DNA of 64,000 nucleotides from Pseudobutyrivibrio ruminis AD2017 (GTDB lineage: Bacteria > Bacillota > Clostridia > Lachnospirales > Lachnospiraceae), in NCBI RefSeq assembly GCF_000424305.1, contig NZ_AUJQ01000003.1, positions 124,001-188,000 of the forward strand, read 5' to 3'. Numbering within the stretch: the stretch's first letter is position 1; the number at the start of each line of letters is the position of its first letter. Below, one piece after another: positions 1-8,694 of this stretch. The translations under genes were made by a program, and so were the position numbers. The notes beneath the pieces were generated by a model that did not search any database, was not told where the DNA came from, and was given only the letters and a program-made list of their open reading frames with translations.

Positions 1-1386
1 AAGGAATTGTTTGAGAAGTATAATATTGCAGCAACTTCAGATTTTACCACTTATTTAAATAAGTACAATGTTATATATTTGGATATAACCAGTTTTATTT
101 CTACTATCAATAGTTCAGGATTAAGCATTGATTCTGTAGTTAAGTATATACAGGATTCTGTTATAAAAGAACTACATGCTGTTGAGAAAAACATTGACTT
201 AACAGAGTCTTTTACGAATATTATTTTACAATTTGTTAATTTGACTGGTAAAAGGATTGTCTTTATCATAGACGAATGGGATGCTATAATTCGTGAAGCG
301 AAGGATAATGATGCTCTGCAGAATGCTTATTTGAATTTGCTAAGAAGCTTATTTAAGAATGGCAATTTCACATCTAAAGCAATTGCAGCAGCTTATATGA
401 CAGGAATACTTCCAATAAAAAAGGATGGAACAGAATCTGCAGTGTCAGATTTTGATGAGTACACAATTATTAGTCCTGGAAAATTTGCAGAATACACAGG
501 ATTTACCGAAAAGGATATTTCTAAAATATGTTCAATTAACAACAATATTAGTGCGGATGATTTAAAGGCTTGGTATGATGGCTATTCTTTGGATGAGAGG
601 AATACTATCTATAATCCATATTCTGTTATGCAAGCGGTTGAAAGGGGAAAACTAGAATCCTACTGGCGAAAAACCACCGCAGCAGAAACTTTGTTTACAT
701 ATATAAATCTAGATTTTAAAGGCTTACAGGAAGATATAGCCAGATTAATAGCAGGTGAACAAATAGAAGTAGATGTTAATACCTTTAACAATGATGTGGA
801 GTCTTTTAATAGTAAGGATGATGTATTAACTTTGCTTATTCATTTGGGATATTTAGCTTATGACAATGATGAACATATCGTGAGAATACCTAATAAAGAG
901 GTTAGAATAGAATTTGAGGCGCTTCTTAAAAGTGAAAATAAATCTAGGTTGACTGACTTAGTTGTGCAATCACAGAAATTGTTTAATAAAACCTTAGATA
1001 TGGATGGAGAAGCGGTTGCAGAAGCTATTGATAGGATTCGATGTTCTGAATATGCACCTACATTTTATAACAATGAACAGGCTTTACGTTATGTTATCAA
1101 ATTTGCGTATATTAGTTGTGTAGATACTTACAATAGGGTTGAAGAACTTCCATCTGGTAAAGGTGTTGCCGATGTAGTTTATATACCTAATAATAGTAGA
1201 GTATTGCCGGGATTAATTGTTGAATTGAAATGGAATAAATCTGATAAGGCAGCCATCTCTCAAATTAAGGAAAAGAGTTATCCAAATGTTCTCAAGGATT
1301 ATTGTGGAGATATTTTACTTGTTGGAATTAATTATGATGAAAAGACAAAAAAACATAGTTGTACAATAGAAAAATATAGTAAGTAA
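1..1386 (+). CDS. AAA-ATPase-like protein with C-terminal PD-(D/E)XK nuclease domain (5' partial)
   Basis: The frame is already open at base 1, so the N-terminus, including the expected Walker A loop, lies outside the window; the first possible internal start is a TTG at base 7. Visible are a Walker B-like strand (IVFIIDEWDAI, near base 258) and, near the C-terminus, a PD-(D/E)XK-like core: GVADVVYIP followed by GLIVELKW (bases about 1160-1235), whose ELK fits the catalytic E-x-K. This order matches the widespread DUF1703/AAA-ATPase-like family of gut Firmicutes and Bacteroidetes, whose members often occur in many copies and have no firm function. It ends at a terminator hairpin shared with the convergent polymerase gene. 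Family call is good; function is unknown. Confidence 0.8.
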   Translation, partial: KELFEKYNIAATSDFTTYLNKYNVIYLDITSFISTINSSGLSIDSVVKYIQDSVIKELHAVEKNIDLTESFTNIILQFVNLTGKRIVFIIDEWDAIIREAKDNDALQNAYLNLLRSLFKNGNFTSKAIAAAYMTGILPIKKDGTESAVSDFDEYTIISPGKFAEYTGFTEKDISKICSINNNISADDLKAWYDGYSLDERNTIYNPYSVMQAVERGKLESYWRKTTAAETLFTYINLDFKGLQEDIARLIAGEQIEVDVNTFNNDVESFNSKDDVLTLLIHLGYLAYDNDEHIVRIPNKEVRIEFEALLKSENKSRLTDLVVQSQKLFNKTLDMDGEAVAEAIDRIRCSEYAPTFYNNEQALRYVIKFAYISCVDTYNRVEELPSGKGVADVVYIPNNSRVLPGLIVELKWNKSDKAAISQIKEKSYPNVLKDYCGDILLVGINYDEKTKKHSCTIEKYSK

Positions 1387-1390
1387 GAAA

Positions 1391-1427
1391 GAACCTCGCT
1401 TAATTACTCCAGCGAGGTTCTTCTTTC
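1391..1427. terminator. Bidirectional terminator hairpin
   Basis: Perfect 10-bp inverted repeat GAACCTCGCT/AGCGAGGTTC (1391-1400 and 1411-1420) followed by TTCTTTC; on the other strand the stem runs into TTTCTTACTT. It lies between two convergent genes. The last codons and stop of the minus-strand gene sit inside the hairpin. Confidence 0.8.
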
Positions 1428-2792
1428 ATAATCATTCATAAACAATGCCATGAACAAGAATAGGAATGCATACATATTTACCGTGCTTAGTGTGGTAAGT
1501 AGATACACAATGCAAAGTATCAGGCGGTCCTTATTGCCACGGGCTAATAAAAACATGCTGACTATGGCTAGTGTAACACCGATTAATCCAAGTATGCCTT
1601 CGTATGTAACTGCTTCAACAATACCTACATCTATAGCAGGGTAAGGGCGCCATTCTCCTGCAATGTAGCATTTTAATTCCTTGCGATCTAGAGCTCCCGC
1701 ACCAAAACCAAATAAAGGAGATTGTTGAAGCGTGTAGCCAATACTTGTGAGCTGTACCTTTCTAGAACCAGTGCCTCCCTGGATAGAGCCTGCCGCTTTA
1801 TCGTTTGCACCATAGCCATCTATACCTTCTGGGGCACCCTCGTTCAGATCAAAATCAAATCCCACTTCGTTCAGAATAGATTTTCCTGTACCAATATAGA
1901 AATATCTAAAATAAGGATTTCCAGCACAGTTGGTTCCGATGAATAGGAAAAGGGTTACTACAATAATGGCTGTGTTTCTGATAAATAAAATCAGTTTTCC
2001 TTTTTCTTTCAACAAAAACAATACATACACACCAAATATTATAGGCAAATAAAAGTAGTCAGCACGGGATCCAGTGTGTATCAGAGCCAAGATACATAGC
2101 CAAATTGATGCCAGATATCTCTTCTTATGATACATATTGTAAACATAGATAATAATAGGAAGAACAAGTACGCACATGTTGGCATATAACCCTGGCATTC
2201 CAAAAGTAGTGGTGGCGCGAAGCAATCCTAATCTTACATAGTGTTCGTTAATAACTTCTTTACCCACTGTATATAGTGCATCAAATGGCCTTACGAATGT
2301 AACGCTTTCAAAAATACCTATTATAAAAAATACTGTTGCTACCCTTACGATTATAAGGAACAGTTTGTCTATCTCTTCCTTAGTAGGTGACAGCATATAA
2401 AAAGCAACTAAGAAAAGTAACTGTTCAAAAATGATTAGAAAGATTGTCTTCACAGCTGCGGCATAAGTGCCTACATAATATAAATTAGCAGCAATTCTAA
2501 ACAAAAAATATCCACCTATCAATAAGTACTCTTTTGGTATGGATTTTATATCTATTTTCTTAAATTGAATAGTTCGTTTCCTATTGATAAAAGCATAAAT
2601 GAAAAACACGATAAACATCATTCGTGTAACTGTAAAAATAGGAAAGCTATTGTTAAAATCTATACCATAATATTCTGGTAAAAACAGCATACAAGGGATG
2701 AATAGATATAGATATTTTTTCTTAATGAAACAGATGATATTAGCAGCCAAAAGCCCTAATGAAAAAGTGATAAATATAATAATCCCTAACAT
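1404..2792 (-). CDS. O-antigen ligase/polymerase-like membrane protein (Wzy-type)
   Basis: 462-aa protein with about ten hydrophobic helices. A large polar loop in the C-terminal half contains GSRADYFYLP and SPLFGFGAGALDRKE, the kind of loop seen in the Wzy/WaaL O-antigen ligase superfamily. Such proteins polymerise or transfer undecaprenol-linked glycan outside the membrane. It is transcribed away from the glycan operon at 3017 from a shared 224-bp intergenic region. An AGGAG lies 7 bp upstream of the ATG (2800-2804). It probably polymerises the repeat unit made by the downstream glycosyltransferases, but the locus also has an ABC exporter, so its exact step is unclear. Confidence 0.8.
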   Translation of the reverse strand: MLGIIIFITFSLGLLAANIICFIKKKYLYLFIPCMLFLPEYYGIDFNNSFPIFTVTRMMFIVFFIYAFINRKRTIQFKKIDIKSIPKEYLLIGGYFLFRIAANLYYVGTYAAAVKTIFLIIFEQLLFLVAFYMLSPTKEEIDKLFLIIVRVATVFFIIGIFESVTFVRPFDALYTVGKEVINEHYVRLGLLRATTTFGMPGLYANMCVLVLPIIIYVYNMYHKKRYLASIWLCILALIHTGSRADYFYLPIIFGVYVLFLLKEKGKLILFIRNTAIIVVTLFLFIGTNCAGNPYFRYFYIGTGKSILNEVGFDFDLNEGAPEGIDGYGANDKAAGSIQGGTGSRKVQLTSIGYTLQQSPLFGFGAGALDRKELKCYIAGEWRPYPAIDVGIVEAVTYEGILGLIGVTLAIVSMFLLARGNKDRLILCIVYLLTTLSTVNMYAFLFLFMALFMNDYERRTSLE

Positions 2793-2815
2793 AATAATTC
2801 TCCTAATTAAATTGA

Positions 2816-2844
2816 ATTATATCAGAATGAATATCTAAAACAAA
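2816..2844 (-). promoter_or_regulatory. Promoter of the polymerase gene
   Basis: On the minus strand: TTTGTT (2839-2844), 17-bp spacer, TATAAT (2816-2821) preceded by TGA as an extended -10, about 24 bp upstream of the start codon. Confidence 0.6.
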
Positions 2845-2939
2845 GAATTTTCACGGCAGATGAAAAACAAGCTTAAAATATATGTAAAAATAGACAAAAA
2901 ACTAAAATTTTTGATGAAAATTATTTTGTGTAATACCAA

Positions 2940-2968
2940 TGTACATATAGAGGCTCTGATGCTATAAT
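2940..2968 (+). promoter_or_regulatory. Promoter of the exopolysaccharide operon
   Basis: Extended -10 TGC-TATAAT (TATAAT at 2963-2968) with a weak TGTACA 17 bp upstream (2940-2945). It lies 48 bp before the first gene of the operon at 3017. The rest of the 224-bp region between the two divergent genes shows nothing else recognisable. Confidence 0.6.
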
Positions 2969-3016
2969 TTAGAAGATTGCGAATATTCGCTATATTTAAA
3001 CGGAGAGGATAAAAAT

Positions 3017-3730
3017 ATGTACAAAAATGAATTGGAAATCGATGTAGGAAGATGCCTTAGAGCATTACTAAAAAAGAAAAAGTTTATTGCTTTAATGACA
3101 GCACTATTTTTTATAGTTGGTATTGGCCTTACACTTGATATTGGACAGGATATGTACACTTCTAATGCTACTGTTTATGCACAGACTGACGGTACATTTA
3201 CTGACGCAGCAAATGCGGTTACAGCCATGAATGCTTATCTTGATGTTGCTAAATCTTACAGAGTATGCCAAAGAGCTGCCCTTATCGTTGGACGTAATGA
3301 TATTGCAGCTACAGATGTTCAGGATGCTGTTACAGTCTTTACATCAGGAACAAAGTCATCATCTAGTACAGTTACAAACTTCATGAACAGTTCAGCTACT
3401 ATTATTACATTTTCTGCAACTACTGCAGATGCTGCACTTTCAATGGAAATAGCAGATGCTATGGCAGAATCATATGCTACAGAAATGGAAAGTATCCTTA
3501 GTACAGACGCCGTTAAGACACTTGATTCAGCTGTTACATATACAAAGACAACAGATGCTCAGTTAGAGGCATGGAAGAACAGAATTTTTGTTGCATTAAT
3601 TGGTGCAGTTATTGCTTGTCTTGTAATTGTTGCTTGTGAGATTTTTGATAGAAAGGTACGTACAGTACGTGAAGCAACTATCAGGGAGAATATTCCTGTA
3701 CTTGGTATCATTCCAGATTACAAAGAATAG
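3017..3730 (+). CDS. Wzz-like polysaccharide chain-length/co-polymerase membrane protein
   Basis: 237 aa with the Wzz topology: a short cytoplasmic N-terminus, a transmembrane helix at about residues 24-44, a roughly 145-residue Thr/Ala-rich external segment, and a second helix at about 192-210 followed by a short basic tail. In Gram-positive capsule loci such CapA/YveK-type proteins pair with a separate BY-kinase, exactly as here: the ATPase gene follows after 8-11 bp. Together they control chain length and assembly of the exported glycan. The external part is short compared with proteobacterial Wzz. First gene of the operon; SD GAGAGGA upstream. Confidence 0.85.
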   Translation: MYKNELEIDVGRCLRALLKKKKFIALMTALFFIVGIGLTLDIGQDMYTSNATVYAQTDGTFTDAANAVTAMNAYLDVAKSYRVCQRAALIVGRNDIAATDVQDAVTVFTSGTKSSSSTVTNFMNSSATIITFSATTADAALSMEIADAMAESYATEMESILSTDAVKTLDSAVTYTKTTDAQLEAWKNRIFVALIGAVIACLVIVACEIFDRKVRTVREATIRENIPVLGIIPDYKE

Positions 3731-3741
3731 GAGAAGAAGTG

Positions 3742-4446
3742 GTGAAAAAACTAGATATTTACAGAAATGATAATTACATATTAAATGATGCATTCGATCA
3801 GGCTGTTATGAACATTCACATTCTTAAAAAGCAGCATGGATATAAGAGCTTTGTTATCACAGGCTGCGAAACAGGAGATGGAACAACAACAGTAGCTATT
3901 AACCTTGCAGCAGCATTTGCAAGTGCAGGCTACAAAACAGTTCTTATCGATGGAGATATGAGAAAAAAGAATCGTTATAAGAGACTTAACGAAAACACAT
4001 CAGAAGGTCTTTCTGATTACCTTATGGATAGAGTAACTCTTGATAAAGTGATCACTGAGACTACTACAGAGAATCTTTCATATATTCCATGTGGTGAGCT
4101 TATCGATAATCCTGTTAGATTACTTTGCTCTAGCAAAATGAACGTAGCTCGTACAGAGCTTGAAGATTCTTTTGATTTCATCATTTTTGATATGCCAGCA
4201 GTAAATGCAGCTATGGATGCAAAGGTTATGTCAGTTAATGTTGATGCTACTATTTTAGTTTCAGCTATTAACGAAACAAGCAAAAAGGGCTTATATTCAG
4301 CAGCTAACACTTTAGCTGAGGCTGACGCTAATGTTATTGGAACAATCGTTAACAAAATGGATATGGACCAGTACACTTCTTATCGTGAGGATTATGATTA
4401 TTTCCGCAAGGAAAAATATGTAAAAAAGAATAAGAAGGCAAAGTAG
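3742..4446 (+). CDS. CpsD/CapB-type BY-kinase-like ATPase with altered P-loop
   Basis: 234 aa. Two GTG codons compete (3739, 3742); AGGAGA at 3729-3734 gives 7-bp spacing to 3742, so that start is chosen. Fold markers of bacterial tyrosine kinases are present: a P-loop region (CETGDGTTT), Walker A' (VLIDGDMRKK), Walker B (FIIFDMPAV) and a C-terminal tyrosine cluster (YTSYREDYDYF plus a later Tyr). The invariant P-loop lysine is a threonine (codon ACA, 3883-3885), so ATP hydrolysis or autophosphorylation may be lost or changed. The partner is the Wzz-like protein just upstream. Confidence 0.85.
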   Translation: MKKLDIYRNDNYILNDAFDQAVMNIHILKKQHGYKSFVITGCETGDGTTTVAINLAAAFASAGYKTVLIDGDMRKKNRYKRLNENTSEGLSDYLMDRVTLDKVITETTTENLSYIPCGELIDNPVRLLCSSKMNVARTELEDSFDFIIFDMPAVNAAMDAKVMSVNVDATILVSAINETSKKGLYSAANTLAEADANVIGTIVNKMDMDQYTSYREDYDYFRKEKYVKKNKKAK

Positions 4447-4457
4447 AGGAGAGGATA

Positions 4458-5438
4458 ATGAAAAAGATTAATTCAATTTTAAAGACACTTTTTGTTTGCC
4501 TTTTCACAGTAGTTATTGTAGGGGCTAATACATCATTTGTTTCTTTTGCAACAGAAGTTGAAGCACCAGAGGCTCAGGCAGAACAGGTTGCTGAAGAGCC
4601 GGTAGCTGAAGTACAGGCTGCACCAGCACCAGCAGAAGGTTCAGCTATTGCTATCGTAGAAGTAGAAAGCTACACAATTGAAGGTGGAATGCTTGAGGCT
4701 GGTAAGGATGTCACAGTTAATTTCAACTTACATAACACTAGCAGCAGTTCTAGCGCAACAAGCATAATCATGACAATGAACAGCTCATCTGGAATGATTT
4801 ATCCAGTTTATGGTACAGATAACCAGATTTACGTAGGTTCAATCGGCGCTGGCAAGACTAAGACAGTTTCAGTACCTGTTACTGTAAGCTCTTTCTTCAG
4901 ATCTGATTCAGTAGATATTACATGTCAGTTTGATTACATAACATCAAACAACAAGATGGCTAATACTTCAACAATTGTTATTCCTGCTTCAGGTGGAACA
5001 ACACTTGGTGTTAAATCAATCGATTTATCATCACACGCTATTGTAAACGGTAAGTCATTACTTAGCTTTAGATACGCTAACAACAGTGAGGTAAACATCA
5101 CTGATGCTAAGCTTGTTATCGAAGGAAATGTATCTAAGAACAGTAAGGCAATTAAGCTTGATACAGTTTATGCTGGTAAGAGCTACAACAAAGATTTCTA
5201 TGTTACATTCGTAGAGGATGGCGACCAGGAGATAACAGTTACTCTTGAGTACACAGATATTGATGGTGAAGAAGTAAGCACAACACTTGGCACATACAGA
5301 ATCCTTGTTAGTAAGGAAACAGAAGAGGACATCATTCCAACATCAGACAGAGTACTTTCATTGGCTGGGAAAGTAGGCGCGTTGGTAGTTCTTGTTTGTG
5401 CTGCGTTTGTAGTATTTAAATACATTAAGAAACATTAA
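4458..5438 (+). CDS. Secreted, membrane-anchored protein with CARDB-like beta domains
   Basis: 326 aa. An N-terminal signal peptide (about residues 1-31), then an Ala/Glu/Pro-rich linker (about 34-60), two Ig-like beta-sandwich segments with the spacing of CARDB/COG1361 domains (for example VNFNLHNTSSSSSAT and LSFRYANNSEVNITDAKL), and a single C-terminal helix (VGALVVLVCAAFVVFKYI) with a short basic tail. It should be anchored in the membrane and face outward. It lies inside the glycan operon, 11 bp after the BY-kinase gene, so a role in glycan assembly or surface attachment is possible. No enzymatic motif was seen. Confidence 0.7.
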   Translation: MKKINSILKTLFVCLFTVVIVGANTSFVSFATEVEAPEAQAEQVAEEPVAEVQAAPAPAEGSAIAIVEVESYTIEGGMLEAGKDVTVNFNLHNTSSSSSATSIIMTMNSSSGMIYPVYGTDNQIYVGSIGAGKTKTVSVPVTVSSFFRSDSVDITCQFDYITSNNKMANTSTIVIPASGGTTLGVKSIDLSSHAIVNGKSLLSFRYANNSEVNITDAKLVIEGNVSKNSKAIKLDTVYAGKSYNKDFYVTFVEDGDQEITVTLEYTDIDGEEVSTTLGTYRILVSKETEEDIIPTSDRVLSLAGKVGALVVLVCAAFVVFKYIKKH

Positions 5439-5463
5439 TTGTTTTTAGTTGAGGGAGAAAGAA

Positions 5464-6594
5464 ATGAAAATAGCAATGATAGGTCATAAGCGTATACCTT
5501 CCCGTGAAGGTGGTGTTGAAATAGTAGTAGAAGAGCTTGCTACTAAGATGGTTGCGGAAGGCCACGACGTATATGCTTATAACAGGGCTGGTCATCATGT
5601 CTCGGGTGCTGAAAATGATGGTAAGAAGCTCAAAGAGTATAAAGGCATTCATATTATCACAGTGCCTACATCAGAAAAGAAGAGCTTGAATGCGGTGATA
5701 TATTCAATACTTGCAACAATCCATGCACTGTTTTGTCATTACGACGTAATTCACTATCATGCTTCTGGCCCATGCGCAATGCTGTGGCTTCCACATTTGT
5801 TTGGAATACATACAGTGGCTACTATTCATGGTATAGATAGTCAACGTGCTAAATGGGGCGGCTTCGCTACTATATATCTTGAGTTTGGTGAAAAATGTGC
5901 AGCTAAATACGCTGATGAGCTTATTGTTTTATCAGAGGGAAACAAACAGTACTTTAAGGAAAAATACGGAAGAGAAGCGACCCTCATTCCTAATGGTGTT
6001 TCCCAGCCAGATGTTCTAAATGCAAATATCATTACAGAAAAGTTTGGCTTGAAAAAAGATGATTACATCTTATTTCTTGCTCGTATAGTTCCAGAAAAAG
6101 GCCTGCATTATCTTATCAAGGCATACAAGCAGATTCGCACAGATAAAAAGCTTGTTATTGTTGGCGGTACCAGCCACAGTAATGATTATGTTGCCAAGAT
6201 AAAAAAGGCAGCCAGGGATGATGACAGAATAATGCTTCTAGGCTTTCAGCAAGGAGAAGTATTAGAGGAACTTTATTCTAACGCATATTTATATGTACTT
6301 CCTAGTGATGTAGAGGGCATGCCTATTTCATTACTTGAAGCAATGAGTTATGGTAATTGTTGTTTGGTTAGCGATATTAACGAAACAGCAGGAGTAGTTC
6401 AGGATAAAGGTATTACATTTAAGAAGGGCGATGTTGAGGATCTCAAAAATAAACTGATTGAATTGTTAGATGATGAAACTATGGTTAGAACATACAAAGG
6501 ACAGGCAGCTAGTTTTATTCTTAATAAATACAATTGGGATGATATTGTAAAACGTACCATTCAGCTTTATAAATGCGGGGTCAAAGCTATTTAG
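5464..6594 (+). CDS. Glycosyltransferase family 4
   Basis: 376 aa from the ATG at 5464, which follows GAGGGAGAAAG closely; an in-frame TTG at 5449 is less likely. The N-terminus (MIGHKRIPSREGGVEIVVEE) and the C-terminal domain are GT-B/GT4: LFLARIVPEKGLHYLIKAY for nucleotide-sugar binding and the EGMPISLLEAMSYG E-x7-E region. It probably adds one sugar to the lipid-linked repeat unit. The acceptor and donor cannot be told from sequence. Confidence 0.9.
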   Translation: MKIAMIGHKRIPSREGGVEIVVEELATKMVAEGHDVYAYNRAGHHVSGAENDGKKLKEYKGIHIITVPTSEKKSLNAVIYSILATIHALFCHYDVIHYHASGPCAMLWLPHLFGIHTVATIHGIDSQRAKWGGFATIYLEFGEKCAAKYADELIVLSEGNKQYFKEKYGREATLIPNGVSQPDVLNANIITEKFGLKKDDYILFLARIVPEKGLHYLIKAYKQIRTDKKLVIVGGTSHSNDYVAKIKKAARDDDRIMLLGFQQGEVLEELYSNAYLYVLPSDVEGMPISLLEAMSYGNCCLVSDINETAGVVQDKGITFKKGDVEDLKNKLIELLDDETMVRTYKGQAASFILNKYNWDDIVKRTIQLYKCGVKAI

Positions 6595-6600
6595 CGAGTT

Positions 6601-8691
6601 ATGAAAAGTATAGCAATTATTACACCATGTATTCTTCCAGTACCAGCAGTTAATGGTGGTGCAGTAGAGGAACTGGTTACACATTTAATTAATACAAATG
6701 AAACATCTAAGGAGATGGCGATTGATTTATATTCAATCGCCAATAACTCCTATTCAAATTTTTCATATACGAATACAAACATAATTCAAATATTCCCTAC
6801 TAATATCGATATTACAACAGATAGATTTATAGACATATTTAATCGCAGATTCTTTTCTAATAGCTTTAGAATAATTGATATGGAAATAGCTAGAGCTTTT
6901 AAGAATAGATTAGAAACACTTGAAAAAGAATATGACGCAGTGATAGTAGAAAACCAAATGTCTACTGCTCTTGAAATAATGCAGATTAGAAATGATGGTT
7001 ATAGTTTTCCTATCTATTTTCACATGCATAATGATATAGATGTATACCGTAGTCCACAGTACTGCAAACAGCTTGCAGCTGGTGGAGTTCAGTTTATAGC
7101 AGTAAGTAATTATATAAAATCTCAGATTTTAAAGCATGCACCAAGGGCAATGGTACATGTACTTTACAATGGTGTTGATTTTTCAAAATATACATTAGTT
7201 GAATTAAATGATAATAAGCCTATTCATTTCCTTTACGCTGGAAGAGTTATCTCTGAAAAGGGCGTGCTTGAGCTTGTTAAGGCATTTGATAAGGTAACAG
7301 CTGATGCAACATTAGATATTATAGGATTTTCAAATAGGCCTACCAGATATGAGAAAAAGATATTAAGCCTTGCAAAAAAATCATCTAAAAAAATCAAATG
7401 CAAAAAAAGAATAGCTACATCCCAAATGGCTGAAAAATACAGTGATTATGATGTTGTTGTTATGCCTACCATATCCGAAGAACCATTTGGATTGGTAGCC
7501 CTTGAAACAATAGCAAAAGGCATGCCACTTATTACAACTAATTCCGGAGCACTTCCAGAGGTTGTTGGTGATATGGCATTAGTCATAGATAAAAATAAAG
7601 ATTTCATACATAATCTTACCTGTGCCATGGATGATTTGGCATCGGATTTTGGCAAGAGAGAGCAGCTTGGCAAAAAATGTCAAAATCTGGCAAAAAAAAT
7701 GGTGGAGTTTAACATAGATTCATACTATGATAGTTTGGTGAGTTTCCTGGGAAACACTAATTTAGAGGATAAACTGGTCTCGATAATTGTTCCAGTTTAC
7801 AATATAGCGGAGTTTTTAAGCCGCTGTATTGATTCTATCCTGGCACAAACTCATAGCAGCATAGAACTAATCCTGGTGGATGACGGATCTACGGATGAAA
7901 GCTCACAGATATGTGATGCTTATGGAAGAAAAGACAAACGTATAAAAGTAATCCATCAGCCTAATCAAGGCTTATCTTCAGCGAGAAACGCAGGGCTTGA
8001 TATAGCATCTGGTGACTACGTATTTTTTGTAGATGGTGATGATTCCATTGAACCTACTACAATTGAAAATCTGTTATTAGTATCAGATAACACTAAAGCA
8101 GATGTGGTCGCATGTGGCTTTTCACATGTGGGTGATGGATATTTTAATGGTGATGAAGCAGAAAAAAGATTTACTAGTGATAAACCAGGTATTTGGGATG
8201 GCGTAGATGCTGTAGTTCAAATGATGACAACAAACAATGTTTGCACAGTGGCTTGGAATAAGCTATACAAAAGAAATCTTTTTGAAGGGGTTCGCTATCC
8301 AGTGGGTAAGCTTCATGAGGATGAATTTACAACACATAAACTACTATATAAATCAAAGATAGTTACTTACGTTCCACACATGTATTACAAATATTATCAG
8401 CGTTACAAAGGTATTATGTCTGAAGCGCTTATTAATAGATACAGTGACTATTTAGATGCCATTATGGATAGAATGGATTATTTCAAAGAAAATGGTGAGA
8501 ATAGTTTGGTGGAATACAGTCGTATTACACTTTTAGAATACATAAAATACGTTTACAGAAACACAAAAGATAAAGATTTAAGGAGACACCTAAACCGAGA
8601 ATACAAGTTTTTGCTAGATGATGGAGTCCCTAAGGTTGCGGGAAGCAAAAAGCGAATAGCTCTTTGGTTATGGAATTATATTAAGTATTAG
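6601..8691 (+). CDS. Bifunctional GT4-GT2 glycosyltransferase fusion
   Basis: 696 aa in two catalytic halves. Residues about 1-385 are a GT4 module (FLYAGRVISEKGVLELVKAF; SEEPFGLVALETIAKGMP). Residues about 393-696 are a GT2 module (SIIVPVYNIAEFLSRCI; LVDDGSTDES; FVDGDDSIEP with the DxD). A fusion suggests two consecutive sugar additions by one polypeptide. The frame is continuous and no internal start is needed. It follows the previous gene by 6 bp with a weak ribosome-binding site, so translation is probably coupled. Confidence 0.9.
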   Translation: MKSIAIITPCILPVPAVNGGAVEELVTHLINTNETSKEMAIDLYSIANNSYSNFSYTNTNIIQIFPTNIDITTDRFIDIFNRRFFSNSFRIIDMEIARAFKNRLETLEKEYDAVIVENQMSTALEIMQIRNDGYSFPIYFHMHNDIDVYRSPQYCKQLAAGGVQFIAVSNYIKSQILKHAPRAMVHVLYNGVDFSKYTLVELNDNKPIHFLYAGRVISEKGVLELVKAFDKVTADATLDIIGFSNRPTRYEKKILSLAKKSSKKIKCKKRIATSQMAEKYSDYDVVVMPTISEEPFGLVALETIAKGMPLITTNSGALPEVVGDMALVIDKNKDFIHNLTCAMDDLASDFGKREQLGKKCQNLAKKMVEFNIDSYYDSLVSFLGNTNLEDKLVSIIVPVYNIAEFLSRCIDSILAQTHSSIELILVDDGSTDESSQICDAYGRKDKRIKVIHQPNQGLSSARNAGLDIASGDYVFFVDGDDSIEPTTIENLLLVSDNTKADVVACGFSHVGDGYFNGDEAEKRFTSDKPGIWDGVDAVVQMMTTNNVCTVAWNKLYKRNLFEGVRYPVGKLHEDEFTTHKLLYKSKIVTYVPHMYYKYYQRYKGIMSEALINRYSDYLDAIMDRMDYFKENGENSLVEYSRITLLEYIKYVYRNTKDKDLRRHLNREYKFLLDDGVPKVAGSKKRIALWLWNYIKY

Positions 8692-8694
8692 CCT

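Noticed and set aside
7-15. True start of the first gene at the TTG at base 7
   Set aside because: The frame is open to base 1 and the family needs an N-terminal P-loop, so the gene is cut by the window.
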